Source: CBDDYU01 sp965235655 | Lineage (GTDB): Bacteria; Pseudomonadota; Alphaproteobacteria; Pelagibacterales; Pelagibacteraceae | Length of the DNA: 64,000 bases | Assembly (NCBI GenBank): GCA_965235655.1 | Contig: CBDDYU010000001.1 | Location: 124,001 to 188,000 of the forward strand | Direction: 5' to 3' | Part shown: one piece after another, positions 20,516 to 28,939 of the stretch | Layout of the letters: every line of letters starts with the position of its first letter | How positions within the stretch are numbered: the stretch's first letter is position 1 | The notes under the pieces: generated by a model | Told to the model about the DNA's origin: nothing | Databases searched by the model: none | The model's input: only the letters and a program-made list of their open reading frames with translations | Translations under genes and position numbers: made by a program

Positions 20516-23376
20516 TGACTGATTTACGTAAATCTGAATTTATATCTCGTCACATTGGTCCATCTCTAGAAGATCAAGCCAAGATGTTACAGTTTGTTGG
20601 TTATGACAATATGCAATCCTTTATTGAAGCTATTGTTCCAAATTCTATTTTAGAAAAAGAACAGCTTGATGTCAGAGACTCTGTTTCTGAACACAAAGCA
20701 TTAGAAATTTTACATGAGATTGCTTCGAAAAATCAGATCTATAAAAGTTTTATCGGAATGGGTTACTATGGAACCTATACTCCTAATGTTATTTTACGAA
20801 ACATATTAGAAAATCCAGGTTGGTACACAGCATACACTCCTTATCAGCCAGAAGTGGCACAAGGTAGATTAGAAATGCTACTGAACTTTCAACAATTAAT
20901 TATTGATCTAACTAAGATGGATATTGCTAATGCATCTTTATTAGATGAAGGAACAGCAGCAGCAGAGGCTGTAGCGTTATGTCAAAGATTAGATAAAGAT
21001 AATTTACAAAAAATATTTATTGCTGAAACTTGTAATCCACAAACGATTGATGTGGTGAAAACAAGAGCAGAGCCATTTGGATTAGAAGTGATCATTGGTA
21101 ATACGCAAGATTTAGAAAAAGCGGGAAATGTTTTATGTGCAATCATTCAATATCCAGATACGTATGGTGTAATTGGTGATGTTGAAAATGTTATTAAGCA
21201 AATTCAAAGTCAAAAAGGAAAAGCAATTGTTGTTGCAGATATTTTATCTTTATTATTATTAAAAGCACCAGGTGAAATGAATGCAGATATTGTTGTAGGT
21301 ACTTCACAACGATTTGGAATTCCCATGGGTTATGGTGGACCTCACGCTGCATTCTTTGCAACCAAAGATGCTTATAAACGTGCGATGCCTGGAAGAATTA
21401 TTGGTGTATCGCAAGATAGAAATAAAGATCAAGCATTACGTATGGCTTTGCAAACTAGAGAGCAACATATTAGACGAGAAAAAGCGACTAGTAATATTTG
21501 TACCGCGCAAGCTTTACTTTCTATTATGGCAGCAGCTTATGCCATTTATCATGGACCGAAAGGACTAAAACATATTGCAGAACGAACTTGTGGTTTTGCC
21601 AATAGTTTTGCTAGCGAAGTGAAGAAGAAATATACAATTGTATCAGATCATTTCTTTGACACGGTTTGTGTGATTACAGGAAAAGATACGAATAACATTT
21701 TACAATCAGCTAACGCTCATAAAATCAATTTACGAAAAGTAAGTGATGATAAAATTTCCCTATCATTTGATGAAACGACAGAAATTGCTGATCTCAATAA
21801 ATTGTTTGAAATTTTTGGATTAAATGCGCAAATGAAAGATATTGGGGATGTTGTAACCGCAAGTATTCCTTCTAATCTGAAACGAACATCTGACTATATG
21901 AGTCATCCAGTGTTTAATTCTTATCATTCAGAGCACGAGATGTTGAGGTACCTCAAACGTCTAGAAGATAAGGATATCGCCCTTAATCGAAGCATGATTG
22001 CACTTGGATCTTGTACGATGAAGCTAAATGCGGTTGCAGAAATGATCCCTGTGACTTGGCCTGAATTTGGCGGACTACATCCTTTTGCACCCATTGAACA
22101 AACGCAAGGGTATCAAACTTTATTTAACGATTTAAAACAGATGCTATCTGAAATTACTGGTTTCACTGGAATTTCCCTACAGCCTAATGCTGGAGCGCAA
22201 GGAGAATATGCTGGTTTAATGACCATTCGAAAATTTCATTTAGCTAATGGTGATACGGATAGAAATATTTGTCTTATTCCAAGCTCTGCTCACGGAACTA
22301 ATCCAGCCAGTGCGCAAATGGCAGGAATGAAAGTAGTGGTGATTAATTGTGACAACGAAGGAAATGTGGATGTTAAAGATTTAGAAGCAAAAGCAATTTT
22401 GCATTCAAAAAATCTTGCAGCATTAATGGTAACCTATCCTTCCACTCACGGTGTGTTTGAAGAAAGTATAAAAGAAATTTGTAAAATCATTCATGATCAT
22501 GGTGGTCAAGTGTATATGGATGGTGCAAATTTAAATGCTTTAGTTGGAATTGCTAAACCTGGATTATTTGGTCCTGATGTTTGTCATATGAATTTACATA
22601 AAACATTCTGTATTCCACACGGTGGTGGTGGACCTGGAATGGGACCGATTGGTGTCAATAAACATTTAGAACCATTCTTACCTAATCACCAAGTGATTAA
22701 AGAAAATTCTGGTCCTGCAACTGGTATGGGTGCAGTGTCTGCTGCTCCATGGGGAAGCGCTAGTATTTTACCTATCTCTTGGATGTATATTAGAATGATG
22801 GGATCCAAAGGTTTACGACAAGCAACAGAGGTTGCAATATTAAGTGCAAACTACATGTCGAAAAAATTAGAAGGGCATTACAAAACTTTATACAAAGGTA
22901 AAAAAGGTTTAGTTGCCCATGAATGTATTATTGATCTTAGACCTATCAAAGCAGATAGCGGAATTTCGGAGGAAGATATAGCGAAACGTCTTATCGATTA
23001 TGGTTTTCATGCACCAACGATGTCTTGGCCGGTTGCGGGAACACTAATGATTGAACCAACGGAGAGTGAAAGCTTACAAGAGCTTGATCGTTTTTGTGAT
23101 TCACTGATTAATATTAGAAAAGAAATTAAGATGGTGGAAAGCAAAGTATTTGATGCATTAGATAATCCATTAAAAAATGCACCACATACTTATTTAGAAT
23201 TATCCCACGATAGTTGGGAGCATCCATACACAAGAGAGCAAGCTGCGTTTCCTTTAAGTTTCTTGAAACAGAATAAATTCTGGGCACCAGTTGCAAGGGT
23301 AGATAATGTGTATGGTGATAGAAATTTAGTATGCTCTTGTCCTTCTTTAGATTCTTATAGGGAAGAAGCGGCGTAA
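20515..23376 (+). CDS. gcvP: Glycine dehydrogenase (decarboxylating), P protein
   Basis: 953 residues, the full homodimer-type P protein with fused N- and C-terminal PLP-fold halves. The N-terminus has FISRHIGPS, conserved in the family. The PLP lysine is in NLHKTFCIPHGGGGPGMGP. It decarboxylates glycine and loads the remaining group on GcvH. It is the third gene of the riboswitch-controlled operon, fused by overlapping stop/start to gcvH upstream and to a small ORF downstream. It is intact, unlike the two genes before it. Confidence 0.97.
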   Translation: MTDLRKSEFISRHIGPSLEDQAKMLQFVGYDNMQSFIEAIVPNSILEKEQLDVRDSVSEHKALEILHEIASKNQIYKSFIGMGYYGTYTPNVILRNILENPGWYTAYTPYQPEVAQGRLEMLLNFQQLIIDLTKMDIANASLLDEGTAAAEAVALCQRLDKDNLQKIFIAETCNPQTIDVVKTRAEPFGLEVIIGNTQDLEKAGNVLCAIIQYPDTYGVIGDVENVIKQIQSQKGKAIVVADILSLLLLKAPGEMNADIVVGTSQRFGIPMGYGGPHAAFFATKDAYKRAMPGRIIGVSQDRNKDQALRMALQTREQHIRREKATSNICTAQALLSIMAAAYAIYHGPKGLKHIAERTCGFANSFASEVKKKYTIVSDHFFDTVCVITGKDTNNILQSANAHKINLRKVSDDKISLSFDETTEIADLNKLFEIFGLNAQMKDIGDVVTASIPSNLKRTSDYMSHPVFNSYHSEHEMLRYLKRLEDKDIALNRSMIALGSCTMKLNAVAEMIPVTWPEFGGLHPFAPIEQTQGYQTLFNDLKQMLSEITGFTGISLQPNAGAQGEYAGLMTIRKFHLANGDTDRNICLIPSSAHGTNPASAQMAGMKVVVINCDNEGNVDVKDLEAKAILHSKNLAALMVTYPSTHGVFEESIKEICKIIHDHGGQVYMDGANLNALVGIAKPGLFGPDVCHMNLHKTFCIPHGGGGPGMGPIGVNKHLEPFLPNHQVIKENSGPATGMGAVSAAPWGSASILPISWMYIRMMGSKGLRQATEVAILSANYMSKKLEGHYKTLYKGKKGLVAHECIIDLRPIKADSGISEEDIAKRLIDYGFHAPTMSWPVAGTLMIEPTESESLQELDRFCDSLINIRKEIKMVESKVFDALDNPLKNAPHTYLELSHDSWEHPYTREQAAFPLSFLKQNKFWAPVARVDNVYGDRNLVCSCPSLDSYREEAA

Positions 23377-23549
23377 TGAAAAATATCAATTGGGAATTAT
23401 TTTATAATCCTGGCAACGTCCTTTGTGATTATTTAAAGATTAAAGATGACCATAAGTTTATCTTACGTGTGTTTGTAAATCTTACGTATTACGGTCATTT
23501 TATAGCTGCCATTTGCTTATATTTAGTGAGGAATACCAATCTTTTGTAA
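23376..23549 (+). CDS. 57-residue small protein coupled to gcvP and tspO
   Basis: The ATG overlaps the gcvP stop (TAATG at 23374-23378) and its own stop overlaps the following tspO ATG (TAATG at 23547-23551). The sequence starts MKNINWELFYNPGNVLCDYL and has a hydrophobic C-terminal part (YGHFIAAICLYLV), so it may touch the membrane. The double coupling argues for a real gene. No family is recognised. Confidence 0.55.
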   Translation: MKNINWELFYNPGNVLCDYLKIKDDHKFILRVFVNLTYYGHFIAAICLYLVRNTNLL

Positions 23550-24031
23550 TGTTTTGGAATAAATACAAAAGTTTTATTTTTATCTTATTAGCAACCTATC
23601 TTATTTCGGTTCCTGCAGGATTCATTACATCTAAAAATGTTTTGTCTTGGTATGCAGATATAACTCGTCCTAGTTTTAGTCCACCAAACTGGGTTTTTGG
23701 TCCTGTGTGGAGTTTTTTATATGCCATCATGTCTGTAGCAGTTTGGAATGTTTGGAATAATACCAAAGAAATTAATAAGTCACTTGGGATAAAAATATTA
23801 AGTATTTATTTTATTCATCTTTTAGTAGGAGCTAGTTGGAGCTTTGTATTTTTTGGTTTGCACCAAATATTGTTAGGCGTTGTTGTGATTGTTATGATTA
23901 TTTCTTTTATTCTTTATCTAATGAAGTTGTATTGGCAGATATCTAAAATATCTACTTACATTATGATTCCGTATTTAGCTTGGAGCTGTTATGCTTTAGT
24001 ATTAAATTTTTCTATTTGGAAGCTTAACTAA
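23549..24031 (+). CDS. tspO: TspO/MBR family tryptophan-rich sensory membrane protein
   Basis: 160 residues from the ATG at 23549; the frame extends upstream to a TTG, but that part overlaps the previous small ORF. Five membrane helices are present, with the TspO signature RPSFSPPNWVFGPVWSFLYA and many Trp residues. TspO proteins bind porphyrins and related ligands and in Rhodobacter modulate photosynthesis-gene output; some relatives degrade or transport porphyrin. It is tail-to-tail with ispB, overlapping by 8 bases. Confidence 0.92.
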   Translation: MFWNKYKSFIFILLATYLISVPAGFITSKNVLSWYADITRPSFSPPNWVFGPVWSFLYAIMSVAVWNVWNNTKEINKSLGIKILSIYFIHLLVGASWSFVFFGLHQILLGVVVIVMIISFILYLMKLYWQISKISTYIMIPYLAWSCYALVLNFSIWKLN

Positions 24032-25040
24032 TTCTATTTACGATATAAAAAGATAAATCTTGTAAATTTTTTCTGATTTTTGTTTCAGGAAAAATGTTTA
24101 AAGCGTCAGATGCAACATTCGAAAAATATTCTGCTCTTTTTTTACAAGCAGCAATAATATTATATTTGGTTAACAAACTTAATATAAAGTTGAGTTCTTC
24201 TTTCGATCTTTCTTCATTATCAAATATTTTTTTTATTTTAATTCTCTCTTCTTCTGATGATTTTTGATACAAAATGATAATAGGTAAAGTAACTTTGCCT
24301 TCATAAAAATCATTACCCACTACTTTTCCAAAATTAGCAGTATCAGAATAATAATCTAAAATATCATCTGTGATTTGAAAACAAATACCTAAATTAATTC
24401 CATAAGAAGAAAGCGCTTCTTTTTCATTTTTATTTTTTTCATTAATACATCCACCAACTCGCATAGCTGCACCAAATAAAGAAGATGTTTTAGATTCAAT
24501 AATTTCTAGATAAGTTTTTTCAATGGTTTCAATTTCTTTTTCATGTTGGAGCTGCAAGATTTCACCTTGAGCAATTTCTGAGGATACTGAGGAAAGTAAT
24601 TTTAATACCTCTAAGGATCCATCTTCCACCATAATTTCAAAACATCTACTTAAAAGATAATCACCTGCTAAAATAGAATTTTTATTTCCCCAAATATTAT
24701 TGGTAGTTTTTTTTCCTCTTCTGAATTCACTTTTGTCGATAACATCATCATGGAGCAAAGTTGCATTATGAATAAGCTCCACGCATGCCGCTAATTTGAT
24801 GTGTCTATCTCCTTGGTAATTAAATAAGCCTGAGGAAGCGATAGTTAGTAGGGGGCGTAATCGTTTGCCACCAGATTTCATTAAATGAGAAGACATTTCG
24901 CCAATTAATTCAACGTGGCTGGATAGCTTTTCTTTAATGAATTGGTCTACTTTTTCGATCTCTTTTTCATACGTTCCACGTAAAGTTTCATAAGGGTTTA
25001 AATCCTCATTTTTCTTCAGTGGAATAACGTTGCTAAACAT
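24024..25040 (-). CDS. ispB: Polyprenyl diphosphate synthase (octaprenyl-type, IspB-like)
   Basis: 338 residues, all-trans prenyltransferase family. The first aspartate-rich motif is LLHDDVIDKSEFRRG and the second ITDDILDYYSD. SGGKRLRPLL binds isopentenyl diphosphate. Length and the small residues before the first motif fit long-chain (C40-C50) ubiquinone side-chain synthases better than GGPP synthase. It diverges from the S49 peptidase gene. Confidence 0.9.
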   Translation of the reverse strand: MFSNVIPLKKNEDLNPYETLRGTYEKEIEKVDQFIKEKLSSHVELIGEMSSHLMKSGGKRLRPLLTIASSGLFNYQGDRHIKLAACVELIHNATLLHDDVIDKSEFRRGKKTTNNIWGNKNSILAGDYLLSRCFEIMVEDGSLEVLKLLSSVSSEIAQGEILQLQHEKEIETIEKTYLEIIESKTSSLFGAAMRVGGCINEKNKNEKEALSSYGINLGICFQITDDILDYYSDTANFGKVVGNDFYEGKVTLPIIILYQKSSEEERIKIKKIFDNEERSKEELNFILSLLTKYNIIAACKKRAEYFSNVASDALNIFPETKIRKNLQDLSFYIVNRIS

Positions 25041-25162
25041 ATGATTTTTTAACCTAATAAATTGAAAAAGGTTATTTATCTAATGACGCACTAAATGCAA
25101 ACTGAATCATGCTATTATTCTTTACTCAAATAAGCCTAAGTTTTAAAAGGCTCAAATAAATT

Positions 25163-25969
25163 ATGTTTTTTAAAAAAAAATCGCTAGTTGCACACATTCG
25201 TCTAAGCGGCGTTATTGGTAATGTGGGAAGATTCCAGCAAGGTTTAAGTTATGCCTCGCATCATGAAATTATTGAAAAAGCTTTTTCCTTAAAAAAAATT
25301 AAAGCTGTTGCTATTACTATTAATTCGCCAGGTGGATCCCCGGTGCAATCTCATCTTTTATATTCTTTAATTAGAAAATTAGCTGATGAAAAGAAAGTTA
25401 AAGTAATTACCTTTGCTGAAGATGTAGCAGCTTCAGGTGGATATATGCTTGCATGTGCTGGAGATGAAATTTATGCCAACCCAAGTTCTATCATTGGTTC
25501 TATTGGTGTTATTTATTCTGGATTTGGTTTTCAAGAACTAATTAAAAAAATTGGAGTTGAAAGAAGAGTGCATACTGCAGGTAAAAGCAAAAGTATTTTA
25601 GATCCTTTTGTAGATGAAAAACCAGAAGACATTCAAAAGTTAAAAGCAATTCAAGAAGACTTGCATAAAGAATTTATTGATCTTGTAAAACAAAGTAGAA
25701 AAGAAAAAATTCAATCCCAATCAGATGAACATTTATTTACTGGAGAATTTTGGTCTGGTCGTAAAGCAAAAGATCTTGGACTAGTAGATGGTATAGGCAA
25801 TGCATTTCAAGTATTGCAAGATCAGTTTGGTAAAGATCTAAAAATCAAAAAATTTGAAAAAGCAGAAGGATGGTTGAAGAAAAGATTATCATCAAGTGTT
25901 TCGAGCGCAACCTCTGCAGCTTTAAATGAAATGGAAACAAGATCATTTTGGAATAAATTTGGTTTATAA
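25163..25969 (+). CDS. sppA: Short S49-family peptidase (SppA/SohB-like)
   Basis: 268 residues, the short form of the family with one catalytic domain. The catalytic Ser lies in AASGGYMLACAGDEI and the general-base Lys is probably in AGKSKSILDPF. SIIGSIGVIYSGFGF and GEFWSGRKAKDLGLVD are family blocks. It degrades signal-peptide remnants or misfolded membrane proteins. No clear membrane anchor is visible at the N-terminus (MFFKKKSLVAHIRLSG). It is directly followed by glyQ. Confidence 0.9.
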   Translation: MFFKKKSLVAHIRLSGVIGNVGRFQQGLSYASHHEIIEKAFSLKKIKAVAITINSPGGSPVQSHLLYSLIRKLADEKKVKVITFAEDVAASGGYMLACAGDEIYANPSSIIGSIGVIYSGFGFQELIKKIGVERRVHTAGKSKSILDPFVDEKPEDIQKLKAIQEDLHKEFIDLVKQSRKEKIQSQSDEHLFTGEFWSGRKAKDLGLVDGIGNAFQVLQDQFGKDLKIKKFEKAEGWLKKRLSSSVSSATSAALNEMETRSFWNKFGL

Positions 25970-26869
25970 ATGCCAGAGAAAAAAAAAGAAAAAAAAGTAG
26001 CCAAAGCTAAAACTTTACCTTTTTTAAGTTTTCAAGAAATTATTTTAAAGTTACAAAAATTTTGGTCGGATCAGGGTTGTGTAATATTGCAGCCATATGA
26101 TTTAGAAGTTGGAGCTGGAACATTTCATCCAGCAACTACGTTACGATCGTTAGGTCCCAAACCTTGGAAAGCAGCTTATGTGCAACCGTCACGAAGACCA
26201 ACGGATGGAAGATATGGTGAAAACCCAAATCGGTTACAGCATTATTATCAGTTTCAAGTTATCATCAAGCCTTCACCAGAAGATGTGCAAAAGCTATATT
26301 TAAAAAGCTTATCTTCGATTGGAATTAATTATCAAGATCACGATATTCGCTTTGTCGAAGATGACTGGGAAAGCCCAACGTTAGGAGCTTCAGGTTTAGG
26401 ATGGGAGGTATGGTGTGATGGCATGGAAGTCACTCAATTTACTTATTTCCAGCAGATGGCTGGATTTGAATGCAAACCTGTTTCAGCTGAAATCACTTAC
26501 GGACTAGAAAGACTTGCTATGTTTATTCAGGGCAAGAAAAGTGTTTTTGATATTGAATGGAATAAAGATGGCGTTACTTATGACCAGGTATTTAAACAAT
26601 CAGAAAAAGAGTTTTCAGCATATAATTTTGAACACGCTAATACAGATAATTTATTAACTATTTTTAATTTTGCAGAAACAGAATGTAAAAGTTTATTAGA
26701 AAAAAATCTTTGCTTACCAGCATATGATCAATGCTTAAAAGCAAGTCATACCTTTAATTTATTAGATGCAAGAGGGGTCATTAGCGTTTCTGAAAGAGCA
26801 GGTTATATCACTAGAATTAGAAATTTAGCCAAAGGTTGCGGTGAGGTTTGGCTTAAAAGCCAAGGTTAA
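25970..26869 (+). CDS. glyQ: Glycyl-tRNA synthetase alpha subunit
   Basis: 299 residues. After a lysine-rich start it has FQEIILKLQKFWSDQGC and ILQPYDLEVGAGTFHPATTLR, the class II catalytic core of the bacterial alpha2beta2 enzyme. The motif EVTQFTYFQQMAG lies mid-protein. It charges tRNA-Gly together with GlyS, whose gene starts on the next base. The ATG immediately follows the sppA stop. Confidence 0.97.
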   Translation: MPEKKKEKKVAKAKTLPFLSFQEIILKLQKFWSDQGCVILQPYDLEVGAGTFHPATTLRSLGPKPWKAAYVQPSRRPTDGRYGENPNRLQHYYQFQVIIKPSPEDVQKLYLKSLSSIGINYQDHDIRFVEDDWESPTLGASGLGWEVWCDGMEVTQFTYFQQMAGFECKPVSAEITYGLERLAMFIQGKKSVFDIEWNKDGVTYDQVFKQSEKEFSAYNFEHANTDNLLTIFNFAETECKSLLEKNLCLPAYDQCLKASHTFNLLDARGVISVSERAGYITRIRNLAKGCGEVWLKSQG

Positions 26870-28939
26870 ATGTCAGATTTTTTATTAGAATTATATTCAG
26901 AGGAAATACCTCATGGCTTGCAAATTAATACGAGAAAAAGTTTAGAAGCTTCCTTTCTAAAATCATTAGAGGATGAAAATATTAAATGTAAAAAATTACA
27001 TATTTATTCAACACCTTCTAGAATTTGTGTTTTTATCGAAGGATTGCCAGCAACTATGAATATTGCTGCAAAAGAAATAAAAGGACCAAAAGTTGGAACA
27101 CCGCCACAGGCATTAGAAGGTTTTTTAAAATCTAACCAACTCCATAAATCAGATGTATTTGAAAAAGAAACAGATAAAGGAAATTTTTATTTTGCTAAAA
27201 CAAAAAAACAAACGGTTGATTTACAGGTTTCTTTTCAAACTATAGTTCCAGATATTTTGAAAAGTATTAATTGGAAAAAATCAATGCGCTGGTCTGATCA
27301 TGATTTGAGTTGGGGCAGACCGTTAAAGTCCATTCTATGTTTATTTGATACTAGCATTGTTCCTTTTCATTTTTATCATTTGCAATCTACTAATAAGATT
27401 TTTTTAGGTGGGCCTTATGATGAAAAATCTTTTGTAGTTAAAAATGCTACGCATTATTTTACTTTATTAAAGGATAAAAAAATTATTTTAGATCATGAAG
27501 AACGTAAGAAAATTATTCTAAATAATTTAAAAACAATATTTGCAAAATCAAAATGTGAAAATAATCCTGATCCAAGTTTAGTTGAAGAAGTGACAAACCT
27601 AGTTGAATATCCAACTGCTTTAAAAGGTAAGTTTTCTGAGGATTTTTTAGCTTTACCAGAAGAATTGTTAAATCTTACTATGAAGCAACACCAAAGGTAT
27701 TTTCCTATGCGATCCATAGATGAGGGAAAAATTATTAATCAATTTATTACTATTTCCAATAATAAAGATGAAAAAAAATTAATTATTGAGGGAAATGAAC
27801 GAGTACTTCAAGCAAGATTAGCAGATGCTAAATTCTTTTGGGATAAAAATAAAAAACAAAATTTAGTGAAACTTGTTTCTAAACTAAATGGAATAGTTTT
27901 TTATAAAGATTTAGGAACAGTTTATGATAAAACACAACGGGTTAGACAATTATCTTCTTTAATTGCTGATATTATTGTTTGTAATAAAGAAGATACGGAA
28001 ATCGCAGCCTCGATTTGCAAAGCGGACTTAGTTACAGATTTAGTTGGTGAGTATCCAGAGCTACAGGGTATTATAGGTAGTTACTTTGCGCTGGGCCAAG
28101 GTTTTAGCCCAGAAATCTCTAAAGCTATTTCAGATCATTATTTACCATTAGGTCCTAACGATAGAGTACCTAAAGAAAAAATTGCAATATGTGTTGCCAT
28201 TGCAGATAAGCTAGACACATTAATTGGTTTCTTTGGAATTAATGTTAAGCCCACAAGTTCCAAAGATCCTTTTGCTTTAAGAAGAGCAGTTCTTGGTATT
28301 ATAAGAATATTAATAGAAAATAAAATTTCTATTTCTTTAAAAGAGTTAATTAATAATTCTAAGAATCTTTATCTGTCGAATAACATTAAATTTACCAACG
28401 ACAAACTTGCTGATGATTTAATAGAATTTTTTAATGATAGATTTAAAAATTTATTAAAAGATAAAGTAACTAGATTAGATGTTGTTGATTCAGTTTTGTC
28501 TAATAATCGTAGTGATGATTTTTATAATTTAAATTTAAAAATTATGAATATTATTAAATGCCTGAAACAAGACGAGGGCATAAATGCTATAGCAGCGTAC
28601 AAAAGAGCAAAGAATATTTTAGAACAAAATCAAAAAGATATTGATAATAAAATATTTGGTACCCCAGACCCTGTGTTATTTCGTAATCCTTGTGAAGAAA
28701 ATCTGCTAGCAAAAATTAATGAAGTTAGAGATTATTTTACAACTCCTAGTCGATTAAGAGATTCGCAAAAAACTATCCACATGTTATCTGAAATGAAAAA
28801 TTTAACAGATATTTTTTTTACAGATGTGAAGGTAAACGATGAAAATCAAGAAATTAAAAATAATAGATTGGAATTATTATATTTGATGTGTAAAACATTT
28901 GACAATTTTACAGATTTTTCAAAACTTGAGGGAGCTTAA
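26870..28939 (+). CDS. glyS: Glycyl-tRNA synthetase beta subunit
   Basis: 689 residues, normal for GlyS. It begins MSDFLLELYSEEIPHGLQ. It contains MRWSDHDLSWGRPLKSILCL and the HD-like region around FWDKNKKQNLVKLVSKL, with the tRNA-binding C-terminal helical domain ending at FSKLEGA. The gene has no gap to glyQ and its stop overlaps the ppdK ATG (TAATG), so all three are co-transcribed. Confidence 0.97.
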   Translation: MSDFLLELYSEEIPHGLQINTRKSLEASFLKSLEDENIKCKKLHIYSTPSRICVFIEGLPATMNIAAKEIKGPKVGTPPQALEGFLKSNQLHKSDVFEKETDKGNFYFAKTKKQTVDLQVSFQTIVPDILKSINWKKSMRWSDHDLSWGRPLKSILCLFDTSIVPFHFYHLQSTNKIFLGGPYDEKSFVVKNATHYFTLLKDKKIILDHEERKKIILNNLKTIFAKSKCENNPDPSLVEEVTNLVEYPTALKGKFSEDFLALPEELLNLTMKQHQRYFPMRSIDEGKIINQFITISNNKDEKKLIIEGNERVLQARLADAKFFWDKNKKQNLVKLVSKLNGIVFYKDLGTVYDKTQRVRQLSSLIADIIVCNKEDTEIAASICKADLVTDLVGEYPELQGIIGSYFALGQGFSPEISKAISDHYLPLGPNDRVPKEKIAICVAIADKLDTLIGFFGINVKPTSSKDPFALRRAVLGIIRILIENKISISLKELINNSKNLYLSNNIKFTNDKLADDLIEFFNDRFKNLLKDKVTRLDVVDSVLSNNRSDDFYNLNLKIMNIIKCLKQDEGINAIAAYKRAKNILEQNQKDIDNKIFGTPDPVLFRNPCEENLLAKINEVRDYFTTPSRLRDSQKTIHMLSEMKNLTDIFFTDVKVNDENQEIKNNRLELLYLMCKTFDNFTDFSKLEGA

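Noticed and set aside
24024..25040. Carotenoid GGPP synthase (crtE) for retinal supply
   Set aside because: Length and motif context fit a long-chain quinone prenyl synthase, and no other carotenoid genes are adjacent.
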